Positions 16,960 to 25,702 of a stretch of 64,000 nucleotides of DNA are shown one piece after another. Position 1 is the first letter of the stretch. Each line of letters starts with the position of its first letter. Made by a program: the position numbers and the translations under genes. The DNA lies in contig CAYXMH010000004.1 in assembly GCA_964466115.1 (NCBI GenBank), positions 93,483 to 157,482 on the forward strand, in the 5' to 3' direction. The notes beneath the pieces were generated by a model that saw nothing but the letters and a program-made list of their open reading frames with translations, had not been told where the DNA came from and searched no databases. Source of the stretch: Pseudolysobacter sp964466115. Its GTDB lineage: Bacteria > Pseudomonadota > Gammaproteobacteria > Xanthomonadales > Rhodanobacteraceae.

Positions 16960-18243
16960 TTAATCCAGTGTTAAAACCGGCATCGGCACATCCTCACTCT
17001 CACGCCGCGCAACGACCACGGCGGTGGCCAAATCACCGGTGACATTGAGCGCCGTGCGGCACATATCCAAAAACCGATCCACGCCGAGAATCAAACCAAT
17101 ACCTTCGGGCGGCACATGCAAATAAACCAAGATCATCGCGATAACCGGCAATGAACCGGCCGGCACGCCAGCAGTGCCGATCGATCCCAAGATGCACAAC
17201 CCCAGCACCATCACTTGTTGTATCAGATCGAGCGTTACCCCAAAACATTGCGCCAGGAATAAAGTGGTTAATCCTTCAAACAACGCGGTGCCGTGGTGAT
17301 TGGCGCTGGCGCCGATGGTCAGCACGAAACGGGCGACTTTCGGCGGCAGTTTCAAATTCTGTTCCGCCACCTTTAATGTCGTTGGTAGCGTGCCGGCGCT
17401 GGAAGCTGTCGAGAACGCCGTTAATATCGCTTCCTCGCTGTCGCGGAAAAAACGTATCGGGCTCATCTTGCCCATATACCAAACCCATAACGGCAGCACC
17501 ACGAACATATGAAAGGCCAATGCCAACAAGACGGTGCTGGCGTATTTCCCCAAGGTAAAAAGCAGGTTCCACCCAAACCGCGCACTCAACGCGAACATCA
17601 GGCAAGCCACCGCATAGGGGGTAAGTCGGATAATCAGTCCAATCAACCGCATGACCAATTCGTTTAAGCCCTGCACAGCCTGCTTGAACGCCTGCGTTGC
17701 CGGTGTTGGCGTTAATACCAAGGCCACGCCCAGTAACAGCGCGAAAAACATCACCGCCAGCAGCTCGCCATCGGCCGCGGCTTTGATAATGTTCGGCGGA
17801 ACCACGCCGAGCACCATCTGCACTATGGAAAGTGTGGGATGCGCTTGCGCTATCTGCCGCGCTTTATCGGCAGAGGCTTGCATAACGCTATCGCGCAATC
17901 CCGAATCAAACCCCACACCGGGCTGAATCAGATTCACCAGCACCAGCCCGACTAAAATAGCAACGGATGTCACTACTGCCGTATACATCAAAGTGCGCCA
18001 ACCAATGCGGCCCAGCGCAGTAATATCCCCTAATTCCGCCACGCCCAATACCAGCGCCGAAAACATCAACGGCAGCACTAACATGAACAGCAAGCGCAGA
18101 AACAACTGACCTGCGGGTTGCGCGACGTAATCGATCAGAAGAGTAATGAAGGCGCTTTCGCTGCCGATCGAATAAACGATGATGCCAAGCGTGGTGCCGA
18201 TGACGAAACCGGCCAGAACTTTGATATGCAGTGCGAGCTTCAT
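16960..18243 (-). CDS. Dicarboxylate/amino acid:cation symporter (DAACS/SDF family)
   Basis: 427 residues with the eight-helix SDF fold. Sodium- or proton-coupled uptake of glutamate, aspartate or C4-dicarboxylates across the inner membrane. Seen: KVLAGFVIGTTLGII, LMFSALVLGVAELGD, the serine-rich re-entrant loop ending in STASSAGTLPTT, the NMDGT-equivalent segment that here reads ANHHGTALFEG, and GTAGVPAGSLPVI followed by GVDRFLDMCRTALNVTGD. The H-H-G-T sequence in place of N-M-D-G-T lacks the usual Asp for cation binding, so coupling or substrate may differ. Start at 18243 follows GCGGAGACCGCG. Confidence 0.9.
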   Translation of the reverse strand: MKLALHIKVLAGFVIGTTLGIIVYSIGSESAFITLLIDYVAQPAGQLFLRLLFMLVLPLMFSALVLGVAELGDITALGRIGWRTLMYTAVVTSVAILVGLVLVNLIQPGVGFDSGLRDSVMQASADKARQIAQAHPTLSIVQMVLGVVPPNIIKAAADGELLAVMFFALLLGVALVLTPTPATQAFKQAVQGLNELVMRLIGLIIRLTPYAVACLMFALSARFGWNLLFTLGKYASTVLLALAFHMFVVLPLWVWYMGKMSPIRFFRDSEEAILTAFSTASSAGTLPTTLKVAEQNLKLPPKVARFVLTIGASANHHGTALFEGLTTLFLAQCFGVTLDLIQQVMVLGLCILGSIGTAGVPAGSLPVIAMILVYLHVPPEGIGLILGVDRFLDMCRTALNVTGDLATAVVVARRESEDVPMPVLTLD

Positions 18244-18316
18244 CGCGGTCTCCGCGCTTTCAAATGACACGTGAGTGTGCCGTTGCAGTGGAAAACAAGC
18301 AATCCACTTAAGCAAT

Positions 18317-18400
18317 GTAGGGTGGGTATCAAGCCACCCTAAGCAATTATTTTGCAGTAGCGGTTAGTCCTGGAACGGTGGGCTAAAGCCCACCCTACCC
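18317..18400. repeat. GGGTGGGC/GCCCACC inverted repeat, family D copy 2
   Basis: GTAGGGTGGGTATCAAGCCACCCT at the left and GGTGGGCTAAAGCCCACCCTAC at the right, about 40 bp apart. The stop codon of batD (18395-18397) lies inside the right hairpin. Same sequence core as at 5751-5828. Confidence 0.75.
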
Positions 18401-20125
18401 AGCTTTCTGCTGTTTGAATGGATACAGCGGTGGGAGCACGGAGTTTGGCGTTCCTAAGGTGCTCCCCATTTCAAACGAAAACCCCTGCGCGAAAGCATGG
18501 CGCAATCGAACCACCAGCCCCGTATCCGCCCCACCACCATAACGAGCCCGCTCCAACTCGCTCAATGCCTCGCGTTGATTCGCATCGGTAAGCACGCGAG
18601 CCAATTCTCCCAAGTTGCGCAAATCGGGCCTTTCATCTCGGGCCCACACCAATAAAGCGTTACTGATCGCGCTGAGGTTCGTCTTGGCGCAGGCCACGCG
18701 AAATTGTATCTTTGCGGCTTTCGAGCGATGTTTTAGTGCCGGTGCTTCGTTCCCTCGTAGGCGTCGTTGCCGACGCACATACATGAACACGCAGCCACCA
18801 GCGACGCTTAAGACCCACAGACCAAAGCTGATGAACGCGATTAAACGCCAAGCCGGCTCGCCGCTGAAGGTTGGCAACGCAGCATTGGGCTCGATTGCGC
18901 CCGGTTTTTGGGCGTCCGCAGGCTCTGTCGCCACAGACCTGGACGGCGTTGGCGCAACCACGGCCGTCGCTTGAACATCAAACTCCTGGGCTGGCAGTTG
19001 CGCCGTTACACCGCGGTCGTGTTCGGTGTCCCACCAGTCGATACTTAAGGCCGGCAACGCCAATTTGCCCGCGCGCGTCGGTACGATCGCAAACTTGCGC
19101 TCGCGTTCTGCGTACAGCCAACCGTCATTGTCGCGCGTGTGCGTTACCGATTTATCAGGATACACATCGGCACCGTCAATATGGGGCAATTCGAGCTCGG
19201 GTAACTGCTCTTGACTCAAGCCTTGTGCTTTGATGCGCAACGTCAAGGTTAACGGTTCGCCGACGCGCGCTGTCGTGGTGCCATCCACCGCATCTGCGGC
19301 AAGGCTCAGCGCTACCGCCGGTAGCCACGAAGCGGTACCGGAATCGGCCGGGCGCGGGCGCACTTCCAGCGCTATGGCATCCGAACGCGCACTCAGCGTG
19401 CGGCCGCGGTTGAAAAAGCTGTTGACGTCGCCGGGATCGATCGCTCGACCACGAAAATTGATTGCCGGTAACGTCAATGTTCCGCTTTTTTCCGCTGCCA
19501 GCGCATAGTGGCGTTCGATCACGTGGTAGCGGCGCCCCCCCACCATCGCCTGATAATTTTGGTCCTGTCCCAGTTTCTTTACTACCAAGCCATCGGCATG
19601 CGGCTCCTCGATATTGCCATCGGTCAAGTTGACCGCGAAATAGAGCTTTACGCTGTAGCGAATCTGTTGTTGTACATACGGTGACTGCGGCTCCGCCTTG
19701 ACTTCAATGTATACATCGTCGCCTTGTTTGCCGGTCGCCCCCGCGGGTGCGGGCAGCACCTTTAAACTGAGAGCAGCCGTACTGGCACCACCGATCGTCA
19801 ACGCAGGCACCACGATCGTACCCTCGTGTTTCGGCTCCAAGCCAACCGCCCAGAGCAATTTCGCGCTGCTGGAACCGTTCACCATGTTCACCGACGTGCT
19901 GCTGGAAGTGCCCAGCAATTGAAAATCTTGTTTAAGCGCGCTGAAATCGGGCGATTCGCTATTGGTTGTGCCGGTGATCTCGACATTGAGCGTAACCGTT
20001 TCGCCGATTTGCATCGTGTCGCGATCGAGCCACGCGCGCAGCTCAGTTGCTTGTGCGTTGATCGTCACGGTAATTAGTGCAATCCATACGATGTGCCTAA
20101 TTCCAATTTGCGATAGAAATAACAT
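18395..20125 (-). CDS. batD: BatD-like membrane protein (oxygen tolerance family)
   Basis: 576 residues from the ATG at 20125. N-terminal signal/anchor (IVWIALITVTINAQA), then repeated beta-sandwich domains typical of BatD (LDRDTMQIGETVTLNVEI; YVEVKAEPQSPYVQQQI-like segment; PALSIDWWDTE), a membrane helix near residue 440 (LIAFISFGLWVLSVAGGCVF) and a basic cytoplasmic tail. BatD proteins act with MoxR ATPase and VWA proteins in the envelope; the exact role is unsettled. Last gene of the moxR operon. Its first nine codons (MLFLSQIGI) are read from the terminus of repeat A copy 3, and its stop from repeat D copy 2, so both ends were shaped by repeats. An upstream start at 20152 would add more repeat-derived codons. 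Confidence 0.85.
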   Translation of the reverse strand: MLFLSQIGIRHIVWIALITVTINAQATELRAWLDRDTMQIGETVTLNVEITGTTNSESPDFSALKQDFQLLGTSSSTSVNMVNGSSSAKLLWAVGLEPKHEGTIVVPALTIGGASTAALSLKVLPAPAGATGKQGDDVYIEVKAEPQSPYVQQQIRYSVKLYFAVNLTDGNIEEPHADGLVVKKLGQDQNYQAMVGGRRYHVIERHYALAAEKSGTLTLPAINFRGRAIDPGDVNSFFNRGRTLSARSDAIALEVRPRPADSGTASWLPAVALSLAADAVDGTTTARVGEPLTLTLRIKAQGLSQEQLPELELPHIDGADVYPDKSVTHTRDNDGWLYAERERKFAIVPTRAGKLALPALSIDWWDTEHDRGVTAQLPAQEFDVQATAVVAPTPSRSVATEPADAQKPGAIEPNAALPTFSGEPAWRLIAFISFGLWVLSVAGGCVFMYVRRQRRLRGNEAPALKHRSKAAKIQFRVACAKTNLSAISNALLVWARDERPDLRNLGELARVLTDANQREALSELERARYGGGADTGLVVRLRHAFAQGFSFEMGSTLGTPNSVLPPLYPFKQQKAG

Positions 20126-20244
20126 ATGCCGCAACCTAAGAAAGCCGTTCATGCTGAGCCTGTCGAAGCACCGAAGCTTTTTCGTTCACCCTTCGACAGG
20201 CTCAGGGCGAACGGAAAAGAGGATTTTCTACTACAAATTGGAAT
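20100..20244. repeat. Dispersed inverted-repeat element, family A copy 3
   Basis: Outer arms ATTCCAATTTGCGATAGAAA and TTTTCTACTACAAATTGGAAT are inverted over 20 or so bases with a few mismatches; inner arms are GTTCATGCTGAGCCTGTCGA and TTCGACAGGCTCAGGGCG. It separates batD from the VWA-TPR gene and supplies batD's start. Confidence 0.82.
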
Positions 20245-20255
20245 GAACCATTCTT

Positions 20256-22145
20256 TCATTGCCCATCCTCCTCAGCGGCACCGCGCCCCTGACGACGCTG
20301 ATGTTCCAACTGAAATTTGCGCCGCAACAAACCACCGGGATCGTCCGGCACGCGCTCCAGCCACTGCTTCATCGCCTGTTGCTGTTCGGTTGGTGGGGCA
20401 TCGGTTGGTTTAGCTGCCATTTTCTCAGTATGTTCGTCGGGCTTTTTCTCGGGATCCTGCTTAAGCGCCTGGTTCATATCCTTTTGAAATTGCTGCTTCG
20501 CTTGTTTTTCTTCTGGTTTGGCTGAAGCTTGAGATTCAGCCTGATTTTGATCATTCGACTCTTGTTCTTTGGCTGCGTCTTTTTTCTGTGCTTCGGGCTG
20601 ATCCGGTTTGGATGATTCGCTGGATTGAGGCGATCCCGAATCGGATTTCTGATCCGCTGAAGACTGATTTTTTTTACTCTGATCTTGGTTTTGATCCGCT
20701 TGCGATTGCTGATTCTGTTGACTGTCTTTGTCGTTTTTTTGCTCTTGTTTATTTTGCTGATCTTGTTGCTGCTGCTTTTGCTGACGCAACCAGTCTTCAA
20801 TCGCTTGCTTGTTGGCCCGCGCATCCTCCATATCCGGTTTAAGCGCCAACGCTTGATCGTACGCTGCCAATGCTTCCGGATAACGCCCTTGTTTCGCCAA
20901 GGCGTTTCCTAGGTTGTATTTACCATCGGCATCGCTCAACGTCGAAAACTCCTGTGCCGCGGCGGGAAAATCTCCATCACGATAATCCGCCGTGCCGCGC
21001 AAACGCGGATCTTGCGCTAAGTGCCGTGCAGCTTTTGCATCACCGGCCTTTAATGCGTCCCATGCTTGCTGATCGGCGCGCTGCCACAAGTCGTTCCACC
21101 CGAATGCCTGCGCTGAAGGCGCTGATAACACCAGGCAAAACGGCAGCAGCAACACCCAGCCGCGTCGAAAACCCGCTGCCGCCAATGGCAATAGCAGCAA
21201 TAACAACCATGGGCCGCGGTCGCGAAAACGCGCCGTCGCAGCTAAACTGGCATCGGTTTGGCCGGCTTCGCGCAGCGGGATTGAACCAAGCAATCGATCG
21301 AGATCGCTACTGTCCGGAACAAATACGGCAAAGTCCCCACCCCCCGCCACCGTTACCGCCTGCAGAGGTTCTGCGTTCAAACGCGGCAGCACAATATTGC
21401 CGCTGGCGTCTTGCAAAAATCCACCTTGCGGCAAGGCCACGGGTGCCCCTTGCGTTGTACCCATCGCCAATACCGAAACGCGTACGCCCGCCGCATTGGC
21501 GCGCTTTGCGGATGCGATCGCGTTATCGCTGACCGAATCGGCAATTAATAACACATTGCCACCATTTAAGCCGGCTTGTTGGATCAACTGCACAGCCTTG
21601 TCGATGGCACGCCCCGTATCATTACCGGCCACCGGCATCACGCTGGGATCTAAGGCGTCGACCAAATTCGCCACCGTGTTGGCGTCATCGGTCAACGGCG
21701 CCACAACAAACGGCTCGCCGGCATAGGCTATCAGCGCCGTTTGGGTATCTTTGCTGCGTTGAAGAATATCGGCAATCTTAAAACGTGCGCGCTCCAAGCG
21801 CGTTGGTTTCAAATCGCCAGCCAACATCGTGGGGGCCAACTCCAACGCGATGACATAAGCCGCACGATTGCGATAAAGCGGTTGCGGTAACTGCTCCCAT
21901 GCCGGGCCAGCCAGCGCTACGGTAGCAATAATCCAGGCAAGCGCCACCAGCCAGCGCGGGGCTTTTTGCTGTGCTCCCGTGCCACGTATCAACAAATGCC
22001 GCAACAGATGCGCATCAACGGCGCTACCCCATGTCTGGGTTGCCGCGCCTAAATGGCGCAATGCCGTCAACAACAACGGCAATAGCAGCAGCGCCAGCAA
22101 TCCATAGGGACGCAAAAAATGGAAATGGGCTACCGATTCAAACAT
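20256..22145 (-). CDS. VWA-TPR membrane protein (BatB/BatC-type fusion) with degenerate metal site
   Basis: 629 residues. Two N-terminal helices (about 15-28 and 65-80), a VWA domain at about 90-290, two further helices (about 310-350), TPR-like repeats at 355-445 (KYNLGNALAKQGRYPEALAAYDQAL is the clearest), then a 170-residue tail made almost only of Gln, Lys, Asn, Asp, Ser and Glu. This equals BatB plus BatC in one chain. The MIDAS motif D-x-S-x-S of active VWA domains is replaced by VIALELAPTM, so the usual metal-binding Asp and Ser are absent; the partner gene upstream keeps them. Overlaps that gene by 8 bp. Probably scaffolds an envelope complex with MoxR. Confidence 0.88.
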   Translation of the reverse strand: MFESVAHFHFLRPYGLLALLLLPLLLTALRHLGAATQTWGSAVDAHLLRHLLIRGTGAQQKAPRWLVALAWIIATVALAGPAWEQLPQPLYRNRAAYVIALELAPTMLAGDLKPTRLERARFKIADILQRSKDTQTALIAYAGEPFVVAPLTDDANTVANLVDALDPSVMPVAGNDTGRAIDKAVQLIQQAGLNGGNVLLIADSVSDNAIASAKRANAAGVRVSVLAMGTTQGAPVALPQGGFLQDASGNIVLPRLNAEPLQAVTVAGGGDFAVFVPDSSDLDRLLGSIPLREAGQTDASLAATARFRDRGPWLLLLLLPLAAAGFRRGWVLLLPFCLVLSAPSAQAFGWNDLWQRADQQAWDALKAGDAKAARHLAQDPRLRGTADYRDGDFPAAAQEFSTLSDADGKYNLGNALAKQGRYPEALAAYDQALALKPDMEDARANKQAIEDWLRQQKQQQQDQQNKQEQKNDKDSQQNQQSQADQNQDQSKKNQSSADQKSDSGSPQSSESSKPDQPEAQKKDAAKEQESNDQNQAESQASAKPEEKQAKQQFQKDMNQALKQDPEKKPDEHTEKMAAKPTDAPPTEQQQAMKQWLERVPDDPGGLLRRKFQLEHQRRQGRGAAEEDGQ

Positions 22146-23139
22146 AGGCGCCTTGCTTGCGGTTCAATGGAATTAAAGCCCAAGCGGCTACGAGCAACGC
22201 CAGCAACAAAGCCGCCGCCAATGGCCATGGAAACAATTCCTCGATGGGACGATAATGCTCCACTTGATCAGCGGCCGGCTCAAGCCGATCGATATCGCGG
22301 TAAATCTGCGCCAGCTCCTCGGTATTGCGCGCGCGGAAAAAACGCCCGCCGGTTTTTTCCGCCATCTCGGTCAACATCGCGGCATCAAGATCGGACGAGG
22401 GATTCACCATTTGACTGCCAAAAAAATTGTCCACCCGCAGGGACTCTGCACCAATACCGACGGTGTAAATGCGCACGTGCTCGGCGACCGCCAATTCGGT
22501 TGCCTTGCGTGGATCAAGCTCACCGGCCGTATTCACGCCATCGGTTAGCAAAATCAAGACACGCTGATTTTCCGGGCGCGCATGCAAACGCTTAAGCGCC
22601 AAACCGATGGCATCGCCGATTGCGGTTTCGCGCCCGGCTAAGCCGACGGCGGATTCATTGAGCTGCGTTTGCACCGTCTTGCGATCGAACGTGAGCGGCG
22701 TAAGCAAATACGCTTGGCTGCCAAACAAGATCAACCCAACACGATCACCAGCGCGCCGTTGAATGAAATCTCCGGCAATGACCTTCACCGCGGCAAATCG
22801 CGCGATGGCCTGATTACCGAGCGTCATATCCGGCGTGCTCATACTGCCGGACGCATCCACCGCGAGCAGCAAATCCCGCCCAGTACGTGGCAAGTCCAAC
22901 GCCTCGCCCAGCCACTGCGGTCGTGCCGCTGCCATCAGCAACAACAACCAAATCGCGCTTGCCATCCACAAGCGAGAACGAGCCGCCGATCCCGCATCCG
23001 CTGCAAGTGTTATGGGCAGCTGTGCATACGGTAAACGCAATGCCGAGCCGGGCGGTATCACCGCCGGTTTGAGCAAGCGCATCACCAGCCAAGGCAATGG
23101 CAGTACCCAAAAAATCCAAGGCCAGGCCCATTCAAACAT
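22138..23139 (-). CDS. VWA domain membrane protein (BatA-like)
   Basis: 333 residues: helices at about 5-22 and 55-75, a VWA domain from about 85, and a final helix (FPWPLAAALLLALLVAAWALI). The MIDAS is intact: LLAVDASGSMSTPD (D-x-S-x-S), with the downstream Thr in GRETAIGDAIG and the Asp in LILLTDGVNTAGE. Metal-dependent adhesion-type domain facing the periplasm, expected to contact the degenerate VWA-TPR protein and to be remodelled by MoxR. Overlaps both neighbours by 8 bp, showing translational coupling. Confidence 0.92.
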   Translation of the reverse strand: MFEWAWPWIFWVLPLPWLVMRLLKPAVIPPGSALRLPYAQLPITLAADAGSAARSRLWMASAIWLLLLMAAARPQWLGEALDLPRTGRDLLLAVDASGSMSTPDMTLGNQAIARFAAVKVIAGDFIQRRAGDRVGLILFGSQAYLLTPLTFDRKTVQTQLNESAVGLAGRETAIGDAIGLALKRLHARPENQRVLILLTDGVNTAGELDPRKATELAVAEHVRIYTVGIGAESLRVDNFFGSQMVNPSSDLDAAMLTEMAEKTGGRFFRARNTEELAQIYRDIDRLEPAADQVEHYRPIEELFPWPLAAALLLALLVAAWALIPLNRKQGAYV

Positions 23140-23617
23140 GCCCGGGGCCCTTGGTTAATGCCCGCTGGGTCCAACGTTGAGCCAACGCCAGCAGCGCCGC
23201 GCCATCGAACTGCGCCGTCATTCGATACGGCGCATCCAACAATGCTCGCCCGGGTCCATGGATGAAATCATTCCCGCCGGTATACGTATCAAGATGCGCG
23301 AGCCAAGCCTCGCCAATCAAAGCAACCGCCTGCGGCTCAACCAACAAGATCAAACGCCGCAAAAACTGGGAGAGCGAAGCGGCCAGCCGTGTCCGATCCG
23401 CGTCACTGGCGTATTGACGTGCAATGCGTTCAATATCGGCCAGGATTTGCTTGCGCCGCCGCCGGCGTCGCCACCACTTAAGCGATGTCCGCAATAGAAA
23501 ATAAAGCGCAATTAGAGCAACCGCGGTCAGCAACCACCAACCCGAGGCCGGCGGCCACCAAGAGGGATCGTCCGGCAAATGCACATCGCGTAACGTTGGC
23601 CCCGCCGATGGATTCAT
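23132..23617 (-). CDS. DUF4381 membrane protein
   Basis: 161 residues. Starts with LRDVHLPDDPSWWPPASGWW, the typical DUF4381 opening, then one transmembrane helix (LLTAVALIALYFLLR), a very basic segment (KWWRRRRRRK) on the cytoplasmic side and a helical domain. The family is nearly always found between DUF58 and VWA genes in MoxR operons and may link them at the membrane; molecular role unknown. Overlaps neighbours on both sides by a few bases. Confidence 0.88.
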   Translation of the reverse strand: MNPSAGPTLRDVHLPDDPSWWPPASGWWLLTAVALIALYFLLRTSLKWWRRRRRRKQILADIERIARQYASDADRTRLAASLSQFLRRLILLVEPQAVALIGEAWLAHLDTYTGGNDFIHGPGRALLDAPYRMTAQFDGAALLALAQRWTQRALTKGPGHV

Positions 23618-24555
23618 AGCGCTTCTCGCGGCTTTCGCCCAGCAAGCAAGCGCGCCAGATCAATGCCTGGTTCGGCGCGCGTATCCAACGTCATCCACGG
23701 TAACGCATACTGATTCAACAGCGAAAGCCAGTGCCCACGCCGTTGTGCAAACAACTTTGGCCAGGCAACGCGCAACGATGCGCTGCTGAAATCAATCACA
23801 CTATCGCTTGCACCCACGCGCACGGCATAACGACCCGGTGGCGGTGCGGCCATTTCCAGCGCATCGCTCAACAAGATCGCCGCAACATCGCAATGTGCGG
23901 CCAGTGTCGTTAACGGCGCCGCAGCATCCGCATCCGCGCTAAAGCCATCACTCAGCACCATCACGAGGCCGCCCGGATGCACCAATCGACGCGCGCGAAT
24001 CAATGCGCCCGACAAGGTTTCCGGTTGAGCTGCGTCGTCGGCTTGGCGATCCCAATCAGTAAACGCACGCAGACAACGCAATGCGCCGCGCTGTCCGCCG
24101 GCGGGTTTTACCTCGCCGCGAACTCCACCGCCAAATCCCAATGCGCCAATGCGATTGCCGTTTTGTACCGAAATCCACGCCAGCAGCGCCGCCACGCGCG
24201 CGGCCTGCACCGACTTGAACCGCAAACGCGTACCGAATCGCAGCGTCGAATTGCAATCCATGAGCAACAAAACGGTGCGTTCACGCTCTTCCTGGAACAA
24301 TTTGGTGTGCGGGCGACCGGTACGCGCGGTAACACGCCAATCCATATGGCGAATATCGTCGCCGGGCTGGTAGTTGCGCGATTCAACATAGTCCACACCA
24401 CGCCCGCGAAAGCGCGAATGGTGGGTTCCCGCCGGATTGCTGGTAATGCGCGAGGCATTCGGAAGCTTAAAGCCACGCGCGCGCAAACGCAGCGCAATCA
24501 ACTCTGCCAGCTCGACGCGGATGCCCTTGTCTGGATACGGATGCGTGGCGGCCAT
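23614..24555 (-). CDS. DUF58 domain protein
   Basis: 313 residues from the chosen ATG; a longer frame to 24618 overlaps moxR and shows no family similarity. The DUF58 core is seen at about 45-85 (SRFRGRGVDYVESRNYQPGDDIRHMDW), followed by VTARTGRPHTKLFQEERER and a VWA-like fold whose first strand reads LLLMDCNSTL rather than D-x-S-x-S. DUF58 proteins accompany MoxR ATPases and are thought to be adaptor or substrate proteins. Second gene of the operon, 28 bp after moxR. Confidence 0.9.
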   Translation of the reverse strand: MAATHPYPDKGIRVELAELIALRLRARGFKLPNASRITSNPAGTHHSRFRGRGVDYVESRNYQPGDDIRHMDWRVTARTGRPHTKLFQEERERTVLLLMDCNSTLRFGTRLRFKSVQAARVAALLAWISVQNGNRIGALGFGGGVRGEVKPAGGQRGALRCLRAFTDWDRQADDAAQPETLSGALIRARRLVHPGGLVMVLSDGFSADADAAAPLTTLAAHCDVAAILLSDALEMAAPPPGRYAVRVGASDSVIDFSSASLRVAWPKLFAQRRGHWLSLLNQYALPWMTLDTRAEPGIDLARLLAGRKPREAL

Positions 24556-24583
24556 GGTGAACGAAGTCGGCTCAAGAAGAACA

Positions 24584-25597
24584 TTAAGGAACCGGCACCA
24601 ACCTAAGCAATTCACCAATCAGATGATCGGTGGTAACGCCTTCGGCTTCCGCCTCATACGACAACAGTACGCGATGTCGCAATACGTCTGGCGCCACTGC
24701 ATGGATGTCTTCCGGTGTTACATAATCGCGCCCCGCAAGCCAAGCGTGCGCACGCGCGCAGCGATCGAGCGCGATCGTACCGCGCGGACTGGCGCCGTAG
24801 GCCACCCAGCGCTTGATGTCGCCGCTATAACGCTCCGGTGCGCGCGTTGCCAATACCAATTGCACCAAATACTCCTCTAACGCCGGAGCCAAATGCAGCG
24901 CCAACACCTGCGCTCGAGCCGCGAAAATCTGCGCCTGCGTCACGCAACGGGCGGGGGGCGCCATTGAGTGAAGCTCGGAACTCGCGCGGTTGCGCGCCAG
25001 ATTAAGAATGGCCACCTCGGCCGACACGTCCGGATAGCCGATGCGCACATGCATCAAAAACCGGTCGAGTTGCGCTTCCGGCAACGGATAGGTGCCTTCC
25101 TGTTCAATCGGATTTTGCGTTGCCATGACCAAAAACAACGCGGGCAGCGGGTAGGTGGTGCGCCCTATCGTTACCTGATGCTCGCCCATCGCCTCAAGTA
25201 AGGCCGATTGCACTTTGGCCGGCGCTCGATTGACCTCATCGGCCAGAATCAAATTGTGAAAAATCGGTCCATACTGAAATTCAAATCGGGCTTCTTGCGG
25301 GCGATAAATCTCAGTGCCGGTGATATCCGCCGGTAATAAATCCGGGGTGAACTGAATGCGGTGAAAATCGCCTTCAATTCGGGCGGCAAGCTCTTTGATG
25401 GCCGTGGTCTTGGCCAAGCCCGGCGCACCCTCTACCAATAAGTGCCCATCGGCCAACAACGCAATCAACAATCGATCGACCAAGGCCGACTGGCCGATAA
25501 TGCAACGCGCGAGTTCGGTGCGCAGGGTTTTAAAAGCGCCGGTTAAACTCGACGCCGGGGTTAGATCCACTGGATTGAGATCAGGCATGTCCATCAT
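24584..25597 (-). CDS. moxR: MoxR-family AAA+ ATPase
   Basis: About 337 residues. AAA+ ATPase with chaperone-like function towards VWA proteins. Seen: Walker A GAPGLAKTTAIK, ITGTEIYRPQEARFEFQYGP, Walker B LILADEVNRAPAKVQSALLEAM, sensor 1 VMATQNPIEQEGTYPLPEAQLDRF, and the lid domain with sensor 2 GASPRG. First gene of the operon that runs through DUF58, DUF4381, two VWA genes and batD. Start is uncertain: a GTG at 25627 and Met codons at 25597, 25594 and 25588 are all possible and none has a clear ribosome site. Confidence 0.94.
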   Translation of the reverse strand: MMDMPDLNPVDLTPASSLTGAFKTLRTELARCIIGQSALVDRLLIALLADGHLLVEGAPGLAKTTAIKELAARIEGDFHRIQFTPDLLPADITGTEIYRPQEARFEFQYGPIFHNLILADEVNRAPAKVQSALLEAMGEHQVTIGRTTYPLPALFLVMATQNPIEQEGTYPLPEAQLDRFLMHVRIGYPDVSAEVAILNLARNRASSELHSMAPPARCVTQAQIFAARAQVLALHLAPALEEYLVQLVLATRAPERYSGDIKRWVAYGASPRGTIALDRCARAHAWLAGRDYVTPEDIHAVAPDVLRHRVLLSYEAEAEGVTTDHLIGELLRLVPVP

Positions 25598-25702
25598 CAG
25601 GTACTTGGTGTTGTTAAAGTCGGGCACCGTATATCGGTGCGTTCGAGTTCGTGTGCTTGGGACAACTCACGCGAATAGAAGTTTTCAACGCCCTATAAAT
25701 AC

